From Pseudomonadota bacterium (GTDB lineage: Bacteria > Pseudomonadota > Gammaproteobacteria > Burkholderiales > JAKAFK01): a stretch of 32,955 nucleotides of DNA. The notes beneath the pieces were generated by a model. The model worked only from the letters and a program-made list of their open reading frames with translations. It did not search any database and had not been told where the DNA came from. Shown here piece by piece: positions 22,544 to 32,196 of the stretch (the stretch's first letter is position 1; each line of letters begins with the position of its first letter). The stretch lies in NCBI GenBank assembly GCA_021817985.1, contig JAKAFK010000046.1, positions 1 through 32,955 on the forward strand. The letters run 5' to 3'. The translations under genes were made by a program, and so were the position numbers.

Positions 22544-24669
22544 GCCGGGTGCTCCATGCGAGGCAACGCAATGCATACGGCCGTGCCGGTGGGTTGCAAG
22601 TCCTCTATATGTACCATTCCCTGATGCTCCTCGACGATCTTTTTGACGACGGCGAGTCCGAGCCCGGTGCCCTTGGATTTGGTGGTCACGTACGGCTCGA
22701 AGATGCGTCCCTTGATGTGCTCGGGGACCCCGCTGCCGTTGTCGCTGACGATGAGCTTGACCCAGGGGCCGCTCGCCTCCGTGTGCACGAGCACCCGTGG
22801 CCGCGATTGGGTGGAGGTGGCGTCCTGCGCGTTCTGCAGCAGGTTGTGGATGACCTGGCGCAGCAGCGTCACATCGCCGCGCACCGGCGGCAGGCGATCG
22901 GACAGATCAAGCCGCATCGCATCTCCGGTCGATTCGTAAAGGACGGCGACCTCCCTCACCAACGCGTTCAAGTCCAGGGCGGCCGCGTTCACGGAAGGTG
23001 CGCGCGCATAATTCTTGAAGGCGTCCACCATGTTCTTCATCGCATTGACCTGGGCGACGATGGTCCGGGTCGCCCGCGCCAGCATTTCCCCGTCGCTGGG
23101 CGAGAGCTTGTCGGCCAGCTTATGTTCCAGGCGCTCCGCGGACAGCTGGATCGGCGTCAGCGGATTCTTGATCTCGTGCGCGAGCCGCCGCGCGACTTCT
23201 CCCCATGCGGCATCGCGCTGCGCCTGCAGCAGGTCGGTGACGTCGTCGAACACGAGCACGTAGCCGCTGTCGGCGCCCGCCGAAAAGCGCGTGCCGCGCG
23301 CGAGCAGAACCCGGGTGGAGGGACCGCGGGCGAACTCGATCTGGCGCTGCCACGGGCGCTCGCCGTGCTCCAAAAACTCCTGCGAGACGCGCATGGCGAA
23401 TTCGCTCAATCCCGTGCCCGGGCCGCCCCACTCGAACAGCCTGAGGCCCTGCGTGGCGGCGACCCCGACGCCCAGAATCTCGATCGCGACGGGGTTCATG
23501 GTGCGCAGATAAAGGTGTTCGTCGAAGGCGAGCACCCCCGACGAAAGGTTGGCGAGAACGCTTTCCAGGTAGGCCTTCGCCGTCTCCACTTGCTGCTGGT
23601 TGACTTCCGCCGCCTCGCGCGCGTCCGCCAACTGGCGTGTCATGCTGTTGAACGACTGCATCAGTGCCCCCAGCTCGTCGCGGGTCTGCACGGGATGCAT
23701 CAGCGTGAAGTCGCCCTTGGCGACCGCCCGTGTGCCCTCGGCGAGCAGCCCGAGCGGCGCGCTCAGCCGCTCGGACAGCAGGAAGGCCAGCGCCATCGCC
23801 GAAAACAGCGCGAGGAGAAGGGTCAGTGTGAGCGTCAGGCCGTACAGGCGCTTGAGGCCCAGGCGCGCCACCGACAGCTCTTCGTAGGCGCGGTAGACCG
23901 ACTGCACCGCGTCGGCATCGTGCGCAAGGCGCGTCGGGACCGGTTGGATGAGCTCCAGGACGAGCATGTCCTCGGTGAGGCTCAGGACATCGACCGGGAC
24001 GACCGCCCGGAGAAACAGCCCCTTGTCCGGCGAAGACTCCAGCGCGCTGTACGGGCGCTGCTGGCGCACCTGCTGCAAAATGGAGGGGTCCGGCGGATTC
24101 GGCGCCAGCGAAGGCGCGCCGTCCCCCCCGGAAAAGGCGACGACATGGCCCTCCTGGTCGAACAAGGCGGCTTCCTGGACGCCCATCTGTTCGCGCAGCC
24201 GGTCGAGCGTGTAGAGGCGGCGGGCGGCCGGCTGATCGGCCAATGAAAACGCCATGCTGGTCGCCTTCTTGGCGAGGTCGACACGCAGGTTGTCGAGGGC
24301 GGTCTGGCCAAGGCTCAAGCCGCTGTAGAGGGCGTTGTCCACCCGCACGTTGAACCACGAATCGATGGAGCGGGTGAGAAATTGCACCGAGATGCCGTAC
24401 ACGATCGCCCCGGGCAGGAGCGCCATGACCGAGAACATGAGGAGAATGCGCAGCGTCAGCTTGGCGCCGAAGACCCGGGCCCGGATCCGGCGCTTGAGAT
24501 GCCATAGCTGATAGACGATGAGCAGGAGGAGCGAGACCGCCAGCACCCCGCCCAGGCCCAGCAGCAGCGGGTAGTCCTGGGCGAAGAGCGGCGTATTGGC
24601 GCTCGCCTTGGACAGCAGGAAAAGGAGCACGGCGCCCAGCACGGTGCTGAGGACCACGAGATATCGCAT
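22540..24669 (-). CDS. ntrY: NtrY-type membrane sensor histidine kinase
   Basis: This 709-residue kinase has N-terminal membrane helices (about 5-22, 33-56, 85-108), an extracytoplasmic section, another helix near 275-295 and a HAMP domain (about 297-350). A PAS domain (about 365-470) leads to the HisKA motif R-L-A-H-E-I-K-N-P-L-T-P-I-Q-L with the phosphorylated His. The ATPase boxes follow: HNLLQNAQDA (N box), VSDNGSGVPE (G1) and TKSKGTGLGLAVV (G2). In other bacteria NtrYX links nitrogen, oxygen or redox status to gene expression, including respiration. The 18-bp gap to the DUF4390 gene and the 4-bp overlap with ntrX place it in the def-fmt-rsmB operon. Confidence 0.94.
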   Translation of the reverse strand: MRYLVVLSTVLGAVLLFLLSKASANTPLFAQDYPLLLGLGGVLAVSLLLLIVYQLWHLKRRIRARVFGAKLTLRILLMFSVMALLPGAIVYGISVQFLTRSIDSWFNVRVDNALYSGLSLGQTALDNLRVDLAKKATSMAFSLADQPAARRLYTLDRLREQMGVQEAALFDQEGHVVAFSGGDGAPSLAPNPPDPSILQQVRQQRPYSALESSPDKGLFLRAVVPVDVLSLTEDMLVLELIQPVPTRLAHDADAVQSVYRAYEELSVARLGLKRLYGLTLTLTLLLALFSAMALAFLLSERLSAPLGLLAEGTRAVAKGDFTLMHPVQTRDELGALMQSFNSMTRQLADAREAAEVNQQQVETAKAYLESVLANLSSGVLAFDEHLYLRTMNPVAIEILGVGVAATQGLRLFEWGGPGTGLSEFAMRVSQEFLEHGERPWQRQIEFARGPSTRVLLARGTRFSAGADSGYVLVFDDVTDLLQAQRDAAWGEVARRLAHEIKNPLTPIQLSAERLEHKLADKLSPSDGEMLARATRTIVAQVNAMKNMVDAFKNYARAPSVNAAALDLNALVREVAVLYESTGDAMRLDLSDRLPPVRGDVTLLRQVIHNLLQNAQDATSTQSRPRVLVHTEASGPWVKLIVSDNGSGVPEHIKGRIFEPYVTTKSKGTGLGLAVVKKIVEEHQGMVHIEDLQPTGTAVCIALPRMEHPA

Positions 24670-24687
24670 GGCGCTAGGCCGCCTCGT

Positions 24688-25293
24688 TCAAGGGGAAAGC
24701 GGCCAGACGAACCACCCTGAATCCAGGTTCCAGTCGTCGGAGGCCAGCGCGTTGATCTGCAGCGGCTTGGGCAGGCTGGAGACGTCGAGGAACAGGCGAA
24801 GCCCGGCTTGATAGGCCGTATTGCGCTCCAGGCGCGAGCGGTCGAGCACCTGCCAGTCGCGCACGCGGGCGAGATCGTCCCTGGCCGCCTCGAAGCTCGC
24901 GAAATTCTTGTGTACCCCGTCGACGCTCACTTCGTACTGGCGCGTGAGCGCATCGTAGCTCAGGCGGACGGTCTGCGAGACGTGGGCCACCTCCCGGCTG
25001 AACCAATAGCTGTGGGGCCGGGTGACGTCGAAATCGATTTCGAAGACGAGCGGCACCCCTTTGCTCAAGGCGCTCTTAAGGGATGGGCTGAAGTGGATGT
25101 CGAAGTCCGCGTCGAGCCGGTAGACCGCGTCCACGAGCGTGAGATCGGCGGACCGGACCGTGATGCCGTCGGCGCGGGCGGCGCTCGCGTGGATCGCCAG
25201 GAGCCACAGCCCGGCCGCCACGAGGGCGCGCGCCTTGCCGGCCAGGCAGGACCCAGCACTAGCGCTTTTCCAGGAGCGCGTAATAGAACCCAT
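24688..25293 (-). CDS. DUF4390 family exported protein
   Basis: This protein of about 201 residues belongs to DUF4390, a family nearly always found between rsmB and ntrY in betaproteobacteria. Family features are I-T-V-R-S-A-D-L-T-L-V-D-A-V-Y-R-L-D-A-D-F, the P-L-V-F-E-I-D-F-D-V-T-R segment, and the C-terminal W-x-L-D-S-G-W-F. A signal peptide precedes D-G-I-T-V (ALVAAGLWLLAIHASAARA). The start is uncertain: the chosen ATG overlaps rsmB by 35 bp, another ATG is four codons upstream, and a GTG at the signal peptide core is possible. The protein is probably periplasmic; the function is unknown. Confidence 0.82.
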   Translation of the reverse strand: MGSITRSWKSASAGSCLAGKARALVAAGLWLLAIHASAARADGITVRSADLTLVDAVYRLDADFDIHFSPSLKSALSKGVPLVFEIDFDVTRPHSYWFSREVAHVSQTVRLSYDALTRQYEVSVDGVHKNFASFEAARDDLARVRDWQVLDRSRLERNTAYQAGLRLFLDVSSLPKPLQINALASDDWNLDSGWFVWPLSP

Positions 25294-26545
25294 CGTGTCG
25301 CTCATCGGGCAGCAGCTGCCCGCCAGGTGTGGACGGCAAAAGAACGGCATCGGGGTGCCGCGCCAGAAACGCTTCGATTTGTTGCCCGTTTTCCTCGGCA
25401 AAGACCGAACAGGTCACGTACAACAATTTACCATCCCGGGCGAGGCAACGCCACAGCGCATCCAGGATGCGCCGCTGTGTCTGCGCGAACTTGAGGAGAT
25501 CCTCCTCGCGGCGCAGCCATTTGATGTCGGGGTGCCGGCGCACCACCCCCGAGGCCGAACAGGGCACGTCCGCCAGGATGCGGTCGAACGGCTGCCCGTC
25601 CCACCAGCCCTCGGGCGCGCCGGCATCGCCCTCGACCACCCGCGCCTCGATCCTGAGGCGCGCGAGCGTCGCGCGCACTTGGGCGAGGCGTTGCGCGGAC
25701 TGATCGAGAGCGGTCAGCTCGAGCGCGTTGCGCTCGGCCAGATGCGCCGTCTTGCCCCCCGGGGCGCTGCAGGCGTCCAGCACCCGCTCGCCGTCGCGGG
25801 CGTCGAGCACTTCGGCGGCATACTGCGCGCCGAGGTCCTGGACCGAGACGAGGCCCTCGCCAAAGCCCGGCAGGCGCTCCACCGGCACCGGCTTGGGAAG
25901 CCACAGCGCGACCTCGCCGATCGGTTGCCCTTCGATGCCTGCCGTCGCGAGGCGCTCGAGGTAATGCTCCGGCGTGCACAGCCGGCGGTTGACCCGCAGG
26001 GTCATCAGGGGGTGGCGATTGTTCACCGCGAGCAGGTCTTCCCATTGGGCGGGATACTGCTGCTTGAGCTTGTCGATCCACCACTGGGGGTGCGAATAGC
26101 GCGCCGCCTCGGAGGCGCAGGCCGCCTGTCCGACCTCCGGTCCCCGGCGCAGGAAGGCGCGCAAGATGGCGTTGACCAGCCCATGGGCGCGGCCGTGGCC
26201 AACGCTGCGCGCCGCCTCGACCGCCTGGTCCACCACGGTGTACGGCGTGACGTTGGTCGACTCGAGCTGGTAGAGCGCGACCAGCAGCAAGCACTGCACC
26301 GGGGCCTCGCGCACCGGCTTGGTGGCCAGGACCTCGAGCTCGGCCTTGAGCCGCCCATAGAATCGCACGGTGCCGAAGCTCAGGTCCTGGATTGCCGCCC
26401 GCTGCTCGGGCGCGAGCCCGGGCGTGTCGGCCCATAGCTTCCGCAACGTGGTCTCGAGATTGCGCCCATTGAGCACGTGCTCGACCACCCCCGCGGCAAG
26501 GCGCTGGACGTCGCATAGCGCGGCGGGACGTCGTGGGCTAGACAT
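25259..26545 (-). CDS. rsmB: 16S rRNA (cytosine-967-C5) methyltransferase RsmB
   Basis: This 428-residue enzyme methylates C967 of 16S rRNA, using S-adenosylmethionine. The N-terminal NusB-like RNA-binding domain (about 10-140) is followed by the Rossmann methyltransferase. The SAM-binding motif is [17 protein letters not shown]; the catalytic cysteines are in [15 protein letters not shown] and Y-V-T-C-S-V-F. The ATG overlaps the fmt stop by 8 bp, as in the common fmt-rsmB arrangement. The length is normal for the family (about 430). The end overlaps the DUF4390 gene. Confidence 0.96.
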   Translation of the reverse strand: MSSPRRPAALCDVQRLAAGVVEHVLNGRNLETTLRKLWADTPGLAPEQRAAIQDLSFGTVRFYGRLKAELEVLATKPVREAPVQCLLLVALYQLESTNVTPYTVVDQAVEAARSVGHGRAHGLVNAILRAFLRRGPEVGQAACASEAARYSHPQWWIDKLKQQYPAQWEDLLAVNNRHPLMTLRVNRRLCTPEHYLERLATAGIEGQPIGEVALWLPKPVPVERLPGFGEGLVSVQDLGAQYAAEVLDARDGERVLDACSAPGGKTAHLAERNALELTALDQSAQRLAQVRATLARLRIEARVVEGDAGAPEGWWDGQPFDRILADVPCSASGVVRRHPDIKWLRREEDLLKFAQTQRRILDALWRCLARDGKLLYVTCSVFAEENGQQIEAFLARHPDAVLLPSTPGGQLLPDERHDGFYYALLEKR

Positions 26546-27464
26546 CGAAGCGACCGCCCGCCGCCAGCGGGTGTCCGGCGAGGAAGTCCCCGGCCGCGAG
26601 CGGTTTGCCGCCGGGCTTTTGCAGCACCTCGAGCGTCAGCGCGCCCTCCCCGCAGGCGACGACGATGCCTGCCCGGTCGGCGCGCAGGATGACCCCCGGC
26701 TCGCCGCGCCCGCTCACCGGGCTCGCCGCCCACAGGCGCAGCCACTCGTCACCGATGCGGGCATGCGCGACAGGAAACGGATTGAACGCCCTCACCGCGC
26801 GGGCGATCTGCGCCGCATCCTGGCGCCAGTCGACGGCGCCCTCCGCCTTGCTCAGCTTGGCCGCGTAGGTCGCCCCCGCGGGGTCCTGCGGGTGCGGCGG
26901 CAACGCGCCTTCCTCGAGGCCGGCGAGCGCCTCGACGACAAGCTGGCCGCCCAGTGCGGCCAGCTTGTCGTGCAGGCTGTGCGCCGTGTCCGAGGGTCCG
27001 ATCGGCAATGCCCGCGCGAGCAGCACGTCGCCGGTATCCAGCCCCTCGTCCATCTGCATGATGCTGATCCCGGTCTCGCGGTCGCCGGCGAGCAGCGCGC
27101 GCTGGATCGGCGCCGCCCCTCGCCAGCGGGGCAGCAGGGAGGCGTGGATGTTGAGGCAGCCCAAGGCGGGGATGGCGAGGCAGGCGGCCGGCAGGATGAG
27201 GCCGTAGGCCGCGACCACCATCACGTCGGGGGCCGCCGCCCGCAGGGGTTCGAGGGCGGCCGGGTCCTTCAGGGTGAGCGGCTGCGCGAGCGGCAGCCCG
27301 TGCGCGGCCGCCACCGCCTTGACCGCGCTTACGGCGGTTTTCATGCCGCGCCCGCGCGGGCGGTCCGGCTGCGTGAGCACCAGCACGACTTCATGCTTCG
27401 CGCCCAGGATCGCGGCGAGCGCTTGGGCAGCGAATTCGGGGGTTCCGGCAAAGGCGACCCGCAT
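26538..27464 (-). CDS. fmt: Methionyl-tRNA formyltransferase
   Basis: This 308-residue enzyme formylates Met-tRNA for initiation of translation, using 10-formyltetrahydrofolate. N-terminal [13 protein letters not shown] and D-R-P-R-G-R-G-M are diagnostic. The formyl-transfer site with Asn/His/Asp is seen in [18 protein letters not shown] and [12 protein letters not shown]. The C-terminal OB-like domain follows (about 205-308). It lies one base downstream of def, the gene for the enzyme that removes the formyl group, so make and unmake are co-expressed. Confidence 0.97.
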   Translation of the reverse strand: MRVAFAGTPEFAAQALAAILGAKHEVVLVLTQPDRPRGRGMKTAVSAVKAVAAAHGLPLAQPLTLKDPAALEPLRAAAPDVMVVAAYGLILPAACLAIPALGCLNIHASLLPRWRGAAPIQRALLAGDRETGISIMQMDEGLDTGDVLLARALPIGPSDTAHSLHDKLAALGGQLVVEALAGLEEGALPPHPQDPAGATYAAKLSKAEGAVDWRQDAAQIARAVRAFNPFPVAHARIGDEWLRLWAASPVSGRGEPGVILRADRAGIVVACGEGALTLEVLQKPGGKPLAAGDFLAGHPLAAGGRFDV

Positions 27465-27465
27465 G

Positions 27466-27969
27466 CTACATGGTCTCGCGCAGCCGCTTCCGCAGCCGGG
27501 TCTGGATGCGGGTCTGCTTCAGGCGCGACAGGTACTCGACGAATACTTTGCCTTGCAGATGGTCCATTTCATGTTGAATGCATACGGCGAGCAGCCCTTC
27601 CGCGTCGAGCGCGAAGGGTTGGCCTTCCCGGTCCAGGGCGCGCACCGAAATGGCTTCGGCCCGGGTGACCCGTTCGTAGACGCCGGGCACGGACAGGCAG
27701 CCTTCCTCGCGCTCGCAGCGCCCCCGGCTGGCGGTGATCTCGGGGTTGATGAGCACGAGCAGGCTATCGCGCGCCTCCGAGACGTCGATCACGATGATTC
27801 GCCGGTGAACGTCGACCTGCGTCGCGGCCAGTCCGATGCCGGGCGCCGCGTACATGGTCTCGGCCATGTCCTTGATCAGCGCGCGCACCTGCGCGTCCAC
27901 GGCCTTGACCGGTGCCGCCACCTTGTGGAGGCGCTCGTCGGGATAATACAGAAGATTGAGGATCGCCAT
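27466..27969 (-). CDS. def: Peptide deformylase
   Basis: This 167-residue metalloenzyme removes the formyl group from new proteins. All three family motifs are present: [10 protein letters not shown] (motif 1, about 44-53), EGCLSVPG (motif 2 with metal ligand Cys91), and [12 protein letters not shown] (motif 3, HExxH at 133-137). The ATG is the first gene of the predicted operon def-fmt-rsmB-DUF4390-ntrY-ntrX. The upstream region faces the LysM gene. Confidence 0.97.
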   Translation of the reverse strand: MAILNLLYYPDERLHKVAAPVKAVDAQVRALIKDMAETMYAAPGIGLAATQVDVHRRIIVIDVSEARDSLLVLINPEITASRGRCEREEGCLSVPGVYERVTRAEAISVRALDREGQPFALDAEGLLAVCIQHEMDHLQGKVFVEYLSRLKQTRIQTRLRKRLRETM

Positions 27970-27983
27970 ATGCTTGCTACTTT

Positions 27984-28046
27984 AACGGATTGCATGCAGA
28001 ATTTCAGACAATGCACGAAATTTATTCAAGTTTAAACGGATTGCAT
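27984..28046. repeat. Paired 12-bp direct repeat in the divergent def/LysM promoter region
   Basis: AACGGATTGCAT occurs at 27984-27995 and again at 28035-28046, both preceded by TTTA-like bases, 51 bp apart. The 129-bp gap is much less GC-rich than its surroundings and must hold promoters for both operons. The second copy ends about eight bases before a -10-like TAGACT (28055-28060) for the LysM gene. The repeat may bind a shared regulator. Confidence 0.5.
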
Positions 28047-28098
28047 AACCGTGATAGACTGCGTGCAGCGTGAAAAGTTTACATCATCGGGGCCGTCC

Positions 28099-29214
28099 AT
28101 GCGCTATGTTATTCCTGCTTTGATGCTTCTCGGACTCTTCTCCGCGGCGGCTCGCGCCCAGACGCTTGAGCTGGCGCCGCATGCGCCGAAGCGCTATGTC
28201 GTGGTCAAGGGCGATACGCTGTGGGGCATCTCGGGCCGCTTTCTCAAGCGCCCGTGGCGCTGGCCCGAGATCTGGCACATGAACCGGGCGGAGATCGACA
28301 ATCCCCACTGGATTTATCCGGGCAACGTGATCGTGCTCGAGTACGTGAACGGCGAGCCCCGCCTGCGGCTGGAGAACGGCCAAGGCACCGCGGGCCTCGA
28401 GATCGTCCGCCTCGCGCCGAAAGTCCGCGCGTCACGCATCGAATCGCCGATCCCGGCCATCCCGGCGGCGGCCATCGGGCCCTTCCTCGCGCGGCCGTTG
28501 CTGGTCGACAAGAAGAGCCTGGCCGCCGCCCCGGTGATCGTGGGCACCGAGGACGAGCGCGTCATCCTGGGGCCGGGGGACACGGCGTACGCGGAAGGCG
28601 TCGCGCCTGCCGACGGAACCGACTACCAGATCTACCGCCAGGGCCGGCGCCTGACCGATCCGCAGACCCACCAGCTCCTGGGCTACCAAGCGGTTTATCT
28701 CGGCGATGCGCGGGTGACCCGCTTCGGGCATCCGTCCACCATCGAGATCACCAGCGTCACGCAGGAAGTCGATCCGGGCGACCGCTTGATCCCGAGGCCG
28801 AAGGACGCCGCGTTTCCCAATTTCGTGCCGCAGGCGCCGAGCCGGCCGGTCGAGGGGCAGATCGTGTCCTCCTACGGCGCGATGGGCGTGGGCCAGTATG
28901 CCGTGATTGCGATCGACCGCGGCACCGACGCCGGACTCGCGCCGGGCGACGTGCTCGCCATCTATCACCGCGGCGCCGTCGTGCCCAGTCTCGCGTGCGG
29001 CAAGCCCGGCGTGCACGTCGCCGTGAATGACCACGTCTCCCCCGCCGCCCAGTACCGCAGCGACTGCCCCACCCCGGCCGCGAAGACCGTCCGGCTGCCC
29101 GACGAGCGTGCGGGGCTCGCCATGGTGTTCCGCGTGTTCGACAAGGTCTCCTATGCCCTGGTCCTGCGCGCAAGCCGCCCGATCTACGTCCTGGACGACG
29201 TCAAGAACCCGTAA
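28099..29214 (+). CDS. Exported LysM-domain peptidoglycan-binding protein
   Basis: This 371-residue exported protein has a signal peptide (cleaved after AAARA, about residue 20) and one LysM domain right after it (about 31-78): Y-V-V-V-K-G-D-T-L-W-G-I-S-G-R-F, then W-P-E-I-W-H-M-N and I-D-N-P-H-W-I-Y-P-G-N-V-I-V-L. The remaining 290 residues carry beta-strand segments typical of this betaproteobacterial family, which sits next to def and dprA/smg. It probably binds peptidoglycan in the periplasm. The start MRYVIPALMLL was chosen because the signal peptide begins there; the frame is open 16 codons upstream. Confidence 0.9.
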   Translation: MRYVIPALMLLGLFSAAARAQTLELAPHAPKRYVVVKGDTLWGISGRFLKRPWRWPEIWHMNRAEIDNPHWIYPGNVIVLEYVNGEPRLRLENGQGTAGLEIVRLAPKVRASRIESPIPAIPAAAIGPFLARPLLVDKKSLAAAPVIVGTEDERVILGPGDTAYAEGVAPADGTDYQIYRQGRRLTDPQTHQLLGYQAVYLGDARVTRFGHPSTIEITSVTQEVDPGDRLIPRPKDAAFPNFVPQAPSRPVEGQIVSSYGAMGVGQYAVIAIDRGTDAGLAPGDVLAIYHRGAVVPSLACGKPGVHVAVNDHVSPAAQYRSDCPTPAAKTVRLPDERAGLAMVFRVFDKVSYALVLRASRPIYVLDDVKNP

Positions 29215-29372
29215 GGGCCACCCGGCGCGGCATCGCGGTTCATGCGATGCCCGCCCGTCTTGACGGCGAGCACCGTTTCCGCCATCCTACCGTCGCGACC
29301 CCTGCGCGGCCGCGCGCGTGCGATGCGCCGCAGCCCGGCATGACGCACCCTTCGTGTTAGCTTAGGACAGCC

Positions 29373-29837
29373 ATGTTCGAAATCCTGGTCTACCTGTTCG
29401 AGAACTACTTCGTGGCCGAGGAATTCGTCTCCCCCGACCAGGACTCGCTGGCGGTGAAATTGACGGCGGCCGGGTTCGAGAGCGACGAAATCAGCCAGGC
29501 GCTCGATTGGCTGAGCGTGCTCGAAGACTTCGCCAAGGGCGAGAATCCGCCGGCATGGTCGGCCACCCGCTCGGTGCGCCTCTACAGCGATCTCGAGATG
29601 CGGCGCCTCGATACCGAGGGGCGCGGCTTCCTCGAGTTCCTCTCGCTGGCCGGCGTCTTGCAGCCGGTCGAGCGCGAATGGGTCATCGACCGGGTGCTGG
29701 CTTTGCCCGACGAGGAAATCTTCCTGGACCAGATCAAATGGACCGTTCTCATGGTTCTGTGGTCGCAAGGCCGGACCAAGGATCCGATCTTCCTGGAGGA
29801 CCTCCTGTTCGGCGAATCGCCCGCGAAACTGCACTGA
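29373..29837 (+). CDS. smg: Smg (DUF494) family protein
   Basis: This 154-residue acidic protein matches the Smg/DUF494 family: M-F-E-I-L-V-Y-L-F-E-N-Y at the start, LTAAGFESDEISQALDWL in the middle and the C-terminal D-Q-I-K-W-T-V-L-M-V-L-W-S-Q. In Escherichia coli smg lies beside dprA (smf), and in betaproteobacteria it lies between dprA and topA. Here dprA is missing. The function of Smg is not established. The gap to topA is 73 bp, and both are on the same strand. Confidence 0.93.
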   Translation: MFEILVYLFENYFVAEEFVSPDQDSLAVKLTAAGFESDEISQALDWLSVLEDFAKGENPPAWSATRSVRLYSDLEMRRLDTEGRGFLEFLSLAGVLQPVEREWVIDRVLALPDEEIFLDQIKWTVLMVLWSQGRTKDPIFLEDLLFGESPAKLH

Positions 29838-29910
29838 AACCACCCGGCCGCTTGCCACCCGCCGAATTTGTTCTTATCATCCTGCGCTTTGCCAACCGGT
29901 TTAAAGCCGC

Positions 29911-32196
29911 ATGTCCTCGAACCTGCTGATCGTCGAATCCCCCTCCAAGGCCAAGACCCTGAAGAAGTATCTGGGCAAGGACTTCGAGGTGCTGGCGTCC
30001 TATGGCCACGTGCGAGACCTGGTCCCCAAGCAGGGGGCGGTCGACACGGAGCACGGCTTTGCCATGAAGTATCAGCTCATCGAGCGCAACAGCAAGCACG
30101 TGGACAGCATCGCCAAGGCCGTCAAGGAGGCCTCGCACGTCTATCTCGCGACCGACCCGGACCGCGAAGGGGAGGCGATCGCCTGGCATATCGCCGAGAT
30201 TTTGAAGGCCCGGAAGGCGCTGGCCGGCAAGTCGGTCTCCCGGGTGGTCTTCCACGAGATCACGCAAGGCGCCGTGCAGGCGGCCGTGGCCGCGCCCCGC
30301 AGCATCGCCATGCCGCTCGTCAACGCGCAGCAGGCCCGCCGGGCGCTCGATTATCTGGTGGGCTTCAATCTGTCGCCGCTGCTGTGGCGGAAGATCCGTC
30401 GCGGGCTGTCCGCCGGGCGCGTGCAAAGCCCAGCGCTGCGCCTGATCGTCGAGCGCGAGCTGGAGATCGAGGCGTTCAAGGCGCAGGAATACTGGACGGT
30501 GCACCTCGACAGCCACAAGGGGCGGCAGAAGTTTACCGGCAAGCTGTTCCAGTACCGCGGCCGGAAGCTCGATCAGTTCGATCTTGCGTCGGAAGCCGCC
30601 CAGGCGGAGGCCGTCGCGCACCTCGTGGCGGAAGCCCAGGGCTCGGCGCGCGTCGCCAAGCTGGAAAAGAGGAAGAAGCAGCGCCATGCCGCGGCGCCGT
30701 TCACCACCTCCACCCTGCAGCAGGAGGCCGTGCGCAAGCTCGGCTTTTCCACCGACCGCGCCATGCGCGTGGCCCAGCAGCTCTATGAGGGCATCGACAC
30801 CGGGTCGGGCCTTGTCGGGCTCATCACCTACATGCGCACGGACTCGGTCAATCTCGCGCAAGAGGCGGTCGCGGAACTGCGTGAATACATCGCCGCGCAA
30901 TTCTCGCCCGAGTATCTGCCCAAGGAAGCGCTCACGTATCGCTCGAGCGCCAAGAACGCCCAGGAGGCCCATGAGGCGATCCGGCCGACCTCGATCGCGC
31001 GCACGCCGGATGCGGTGCGCGGTGCGCTCACCGCGGATCAGGCGAAGCTCTACGAGATGATCTGGAAGCGCACGCTCGCCTCCCAGATGAGCTCGGCCCG
31101 CTACGATACCGTGAGCGTCGACCTCGAGATCGGCGCCGACAGCCTGTTCCGCGCGAGCGGGCAGACGCTGACCTTCCCCGGCTTCATCGCCGTCTACCAG
31201 GAAGGGGAGGACGAGGCCGCGGAGGAAGGGGAAAGCCGCCTGCCGCCGTTCGAGCTGGATGAGCGCGTGCCCGTCGATGCCCTCCGGGGCGAGCAGCACT
31301 TCACCCAGCCGCCGCCCCGCTACACCGAGGCGAGCCTGGTCAAGACGCTGGAGGAGTATGGCATCGGCCGTCCCTCCACCTACGCGTCGATCATCTCCAC
31401 GCTGCTCGACCGGGAATACGTCGTCCTCGAGAAGAAGCGCTTCCAGCCGACCGACGTGGGCCGCGTCGTCAACAAGTTCCTCACCGAGCACTTCACGCGC
31501 TACGTCGACTACGATTTCACCGCCAAGCTCGAGGACAGCCTGGATCAGATCTCCACCGGCAAGCGGGAGTGGATCCCGGTGCTGGAGAGCTTCTGGGGCG
31601 GCTTCAAGTCGCTCGTCGACGAAAAGCAAAGCCTCTCGCGCAAGGAGGTCACCCAGGAACTCCTGGAGGAGGCTTGTCCCAAGTGCGGCCAACCGCTCAC
31701 GACCCGACTGGGCAAGCGGGGCAAGTTCGTCGGCTGCTCGGCCTATCCCGCCTGCGACTATACGCGAAGCCTGGCCGACGAGGGGCCCGCGCCCGCGCCG
31801 GAGGTCGTCGAAGGGCGCGTATGCCCTCAGTGCGGGTCCCCCCTGGTGATCAAGGCCGGCCCTTACGGCCGCTTCATCGGCTGCTCCGGCTATCCCAAGT
31901 GCAAGTATATCGAACCGCTGGAAAAGCCCAAGGATACCCAGGTCCAATGCCCGGAATGCGGCAAGGGGACGCTGATCGAGCGCAAGAGCCGATACGGCAA
32001 GCTCTTCTACTCCTGCAGCACCTACCCGGCCTGCAAGTATGCGGTGTGGAATCCGCCGATCGCCGAGCCGTGCCCGCGCTGCGGTTCGCCCATCCTCACG
32101 CTCAAGACGACCAAGCGGCGCGGTACGGAGAAGGTGTGCCCGAACAAGGAGTGCGGCTATTCGGAGCCTGTGCCGGCGGCTGAAGAGCCCTCGTAG
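29911..32196 (+). CDS. topA: DNA topoisomerase I
   Basis: This 761-residue type IA topoisomerase relaxes negative supercoils. The TOPRIM domain comes first (LLIVESPSKAKTLKKYLG; TDPDREGEAIAWHIAE with the metal-binding D-x-D-x-E). The active-site Tyr307 sits in GLITYMRTDSVN. Later parts include the conserved A-H-E-A-I-R-P-T and G-I-G-R-P-S-T-Y-A motifs. The C-terminus (about 589-760) carries four Cys4 zinc ribbons: CPKCGQP, CPQCGSP, CPECGKG and CPRCGSP, each with a second Cys pair. Length and domain order are normal. Confidence 0.97.
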   Translation: MSSNLLIVESPSKAKTLKKYLGKDFEVLASYGHVRDLVPKQGAVDTEHGFAMKYQLIERNSKHVDSIAKAVKEASHVYLATDPDREGEAIAWHIAEILKARKALAGKSVSRVVFHEITQGAVQAAVAAPRSIAMPLVNAQQARRALDYLVGFNLSPLLWRKIRRGLSAGRVQSPALRLIVERELEIEAFKAQEYWTVHLDSHKGRQKFTGKLFQYRGRKLDQFDLASEAAQAEAVAHLVAEAQGSARVAKLEKRKKQRHAAAPFTTSTLQQEAVRKLGFSTDRAMRVAQQLYEGIDTGSGLVGLITYMRTDSVNLAQEAVAELREYIAAQFSPEYLPKEALTYRSSAKNAQEAHEAIRPTSIARTPDAVRGALTADQAKLYEMIWKRTLASQMSSARYDTVSVDLEIGADSLFRASGQTLTFPGFIAVYQEGEDEAAEEGESRLPPFELDERVPVDALRGEQHFTQPPPRYTEASLVKTLEEYGIGRPSTYASIISTLLDREYVVLEKKRFQPTDVGRVVNKFLTEHFTRYVDYDFTAKLEDSLDQISTGKREWIPVLESFWGGFKSLVDEKQSLSRKEVTQELLEEACPKCGQPLTTRLGKRGKFVGCSAYPACDYTRSLADEGPAPAPEVVEGRVCPQCGSPLVIKAGPYGRFIGCSGYPKCKYIEPLEKPKDTQVQCPECGKGTLIERKSRYGKLFYSCSTYPACKYAVWNPPIAEPCPRCGSPILTLKTTKRRGTEKVCPNKECGYSEPVPAAEEPS

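Noticed and set aside
22549-24246. 565-codon plus-strand frame opposite ntrY and the start of ntrX
   Set aside because: Antisense shadow; the minus strand encodes a kinase with all conserved boxes.
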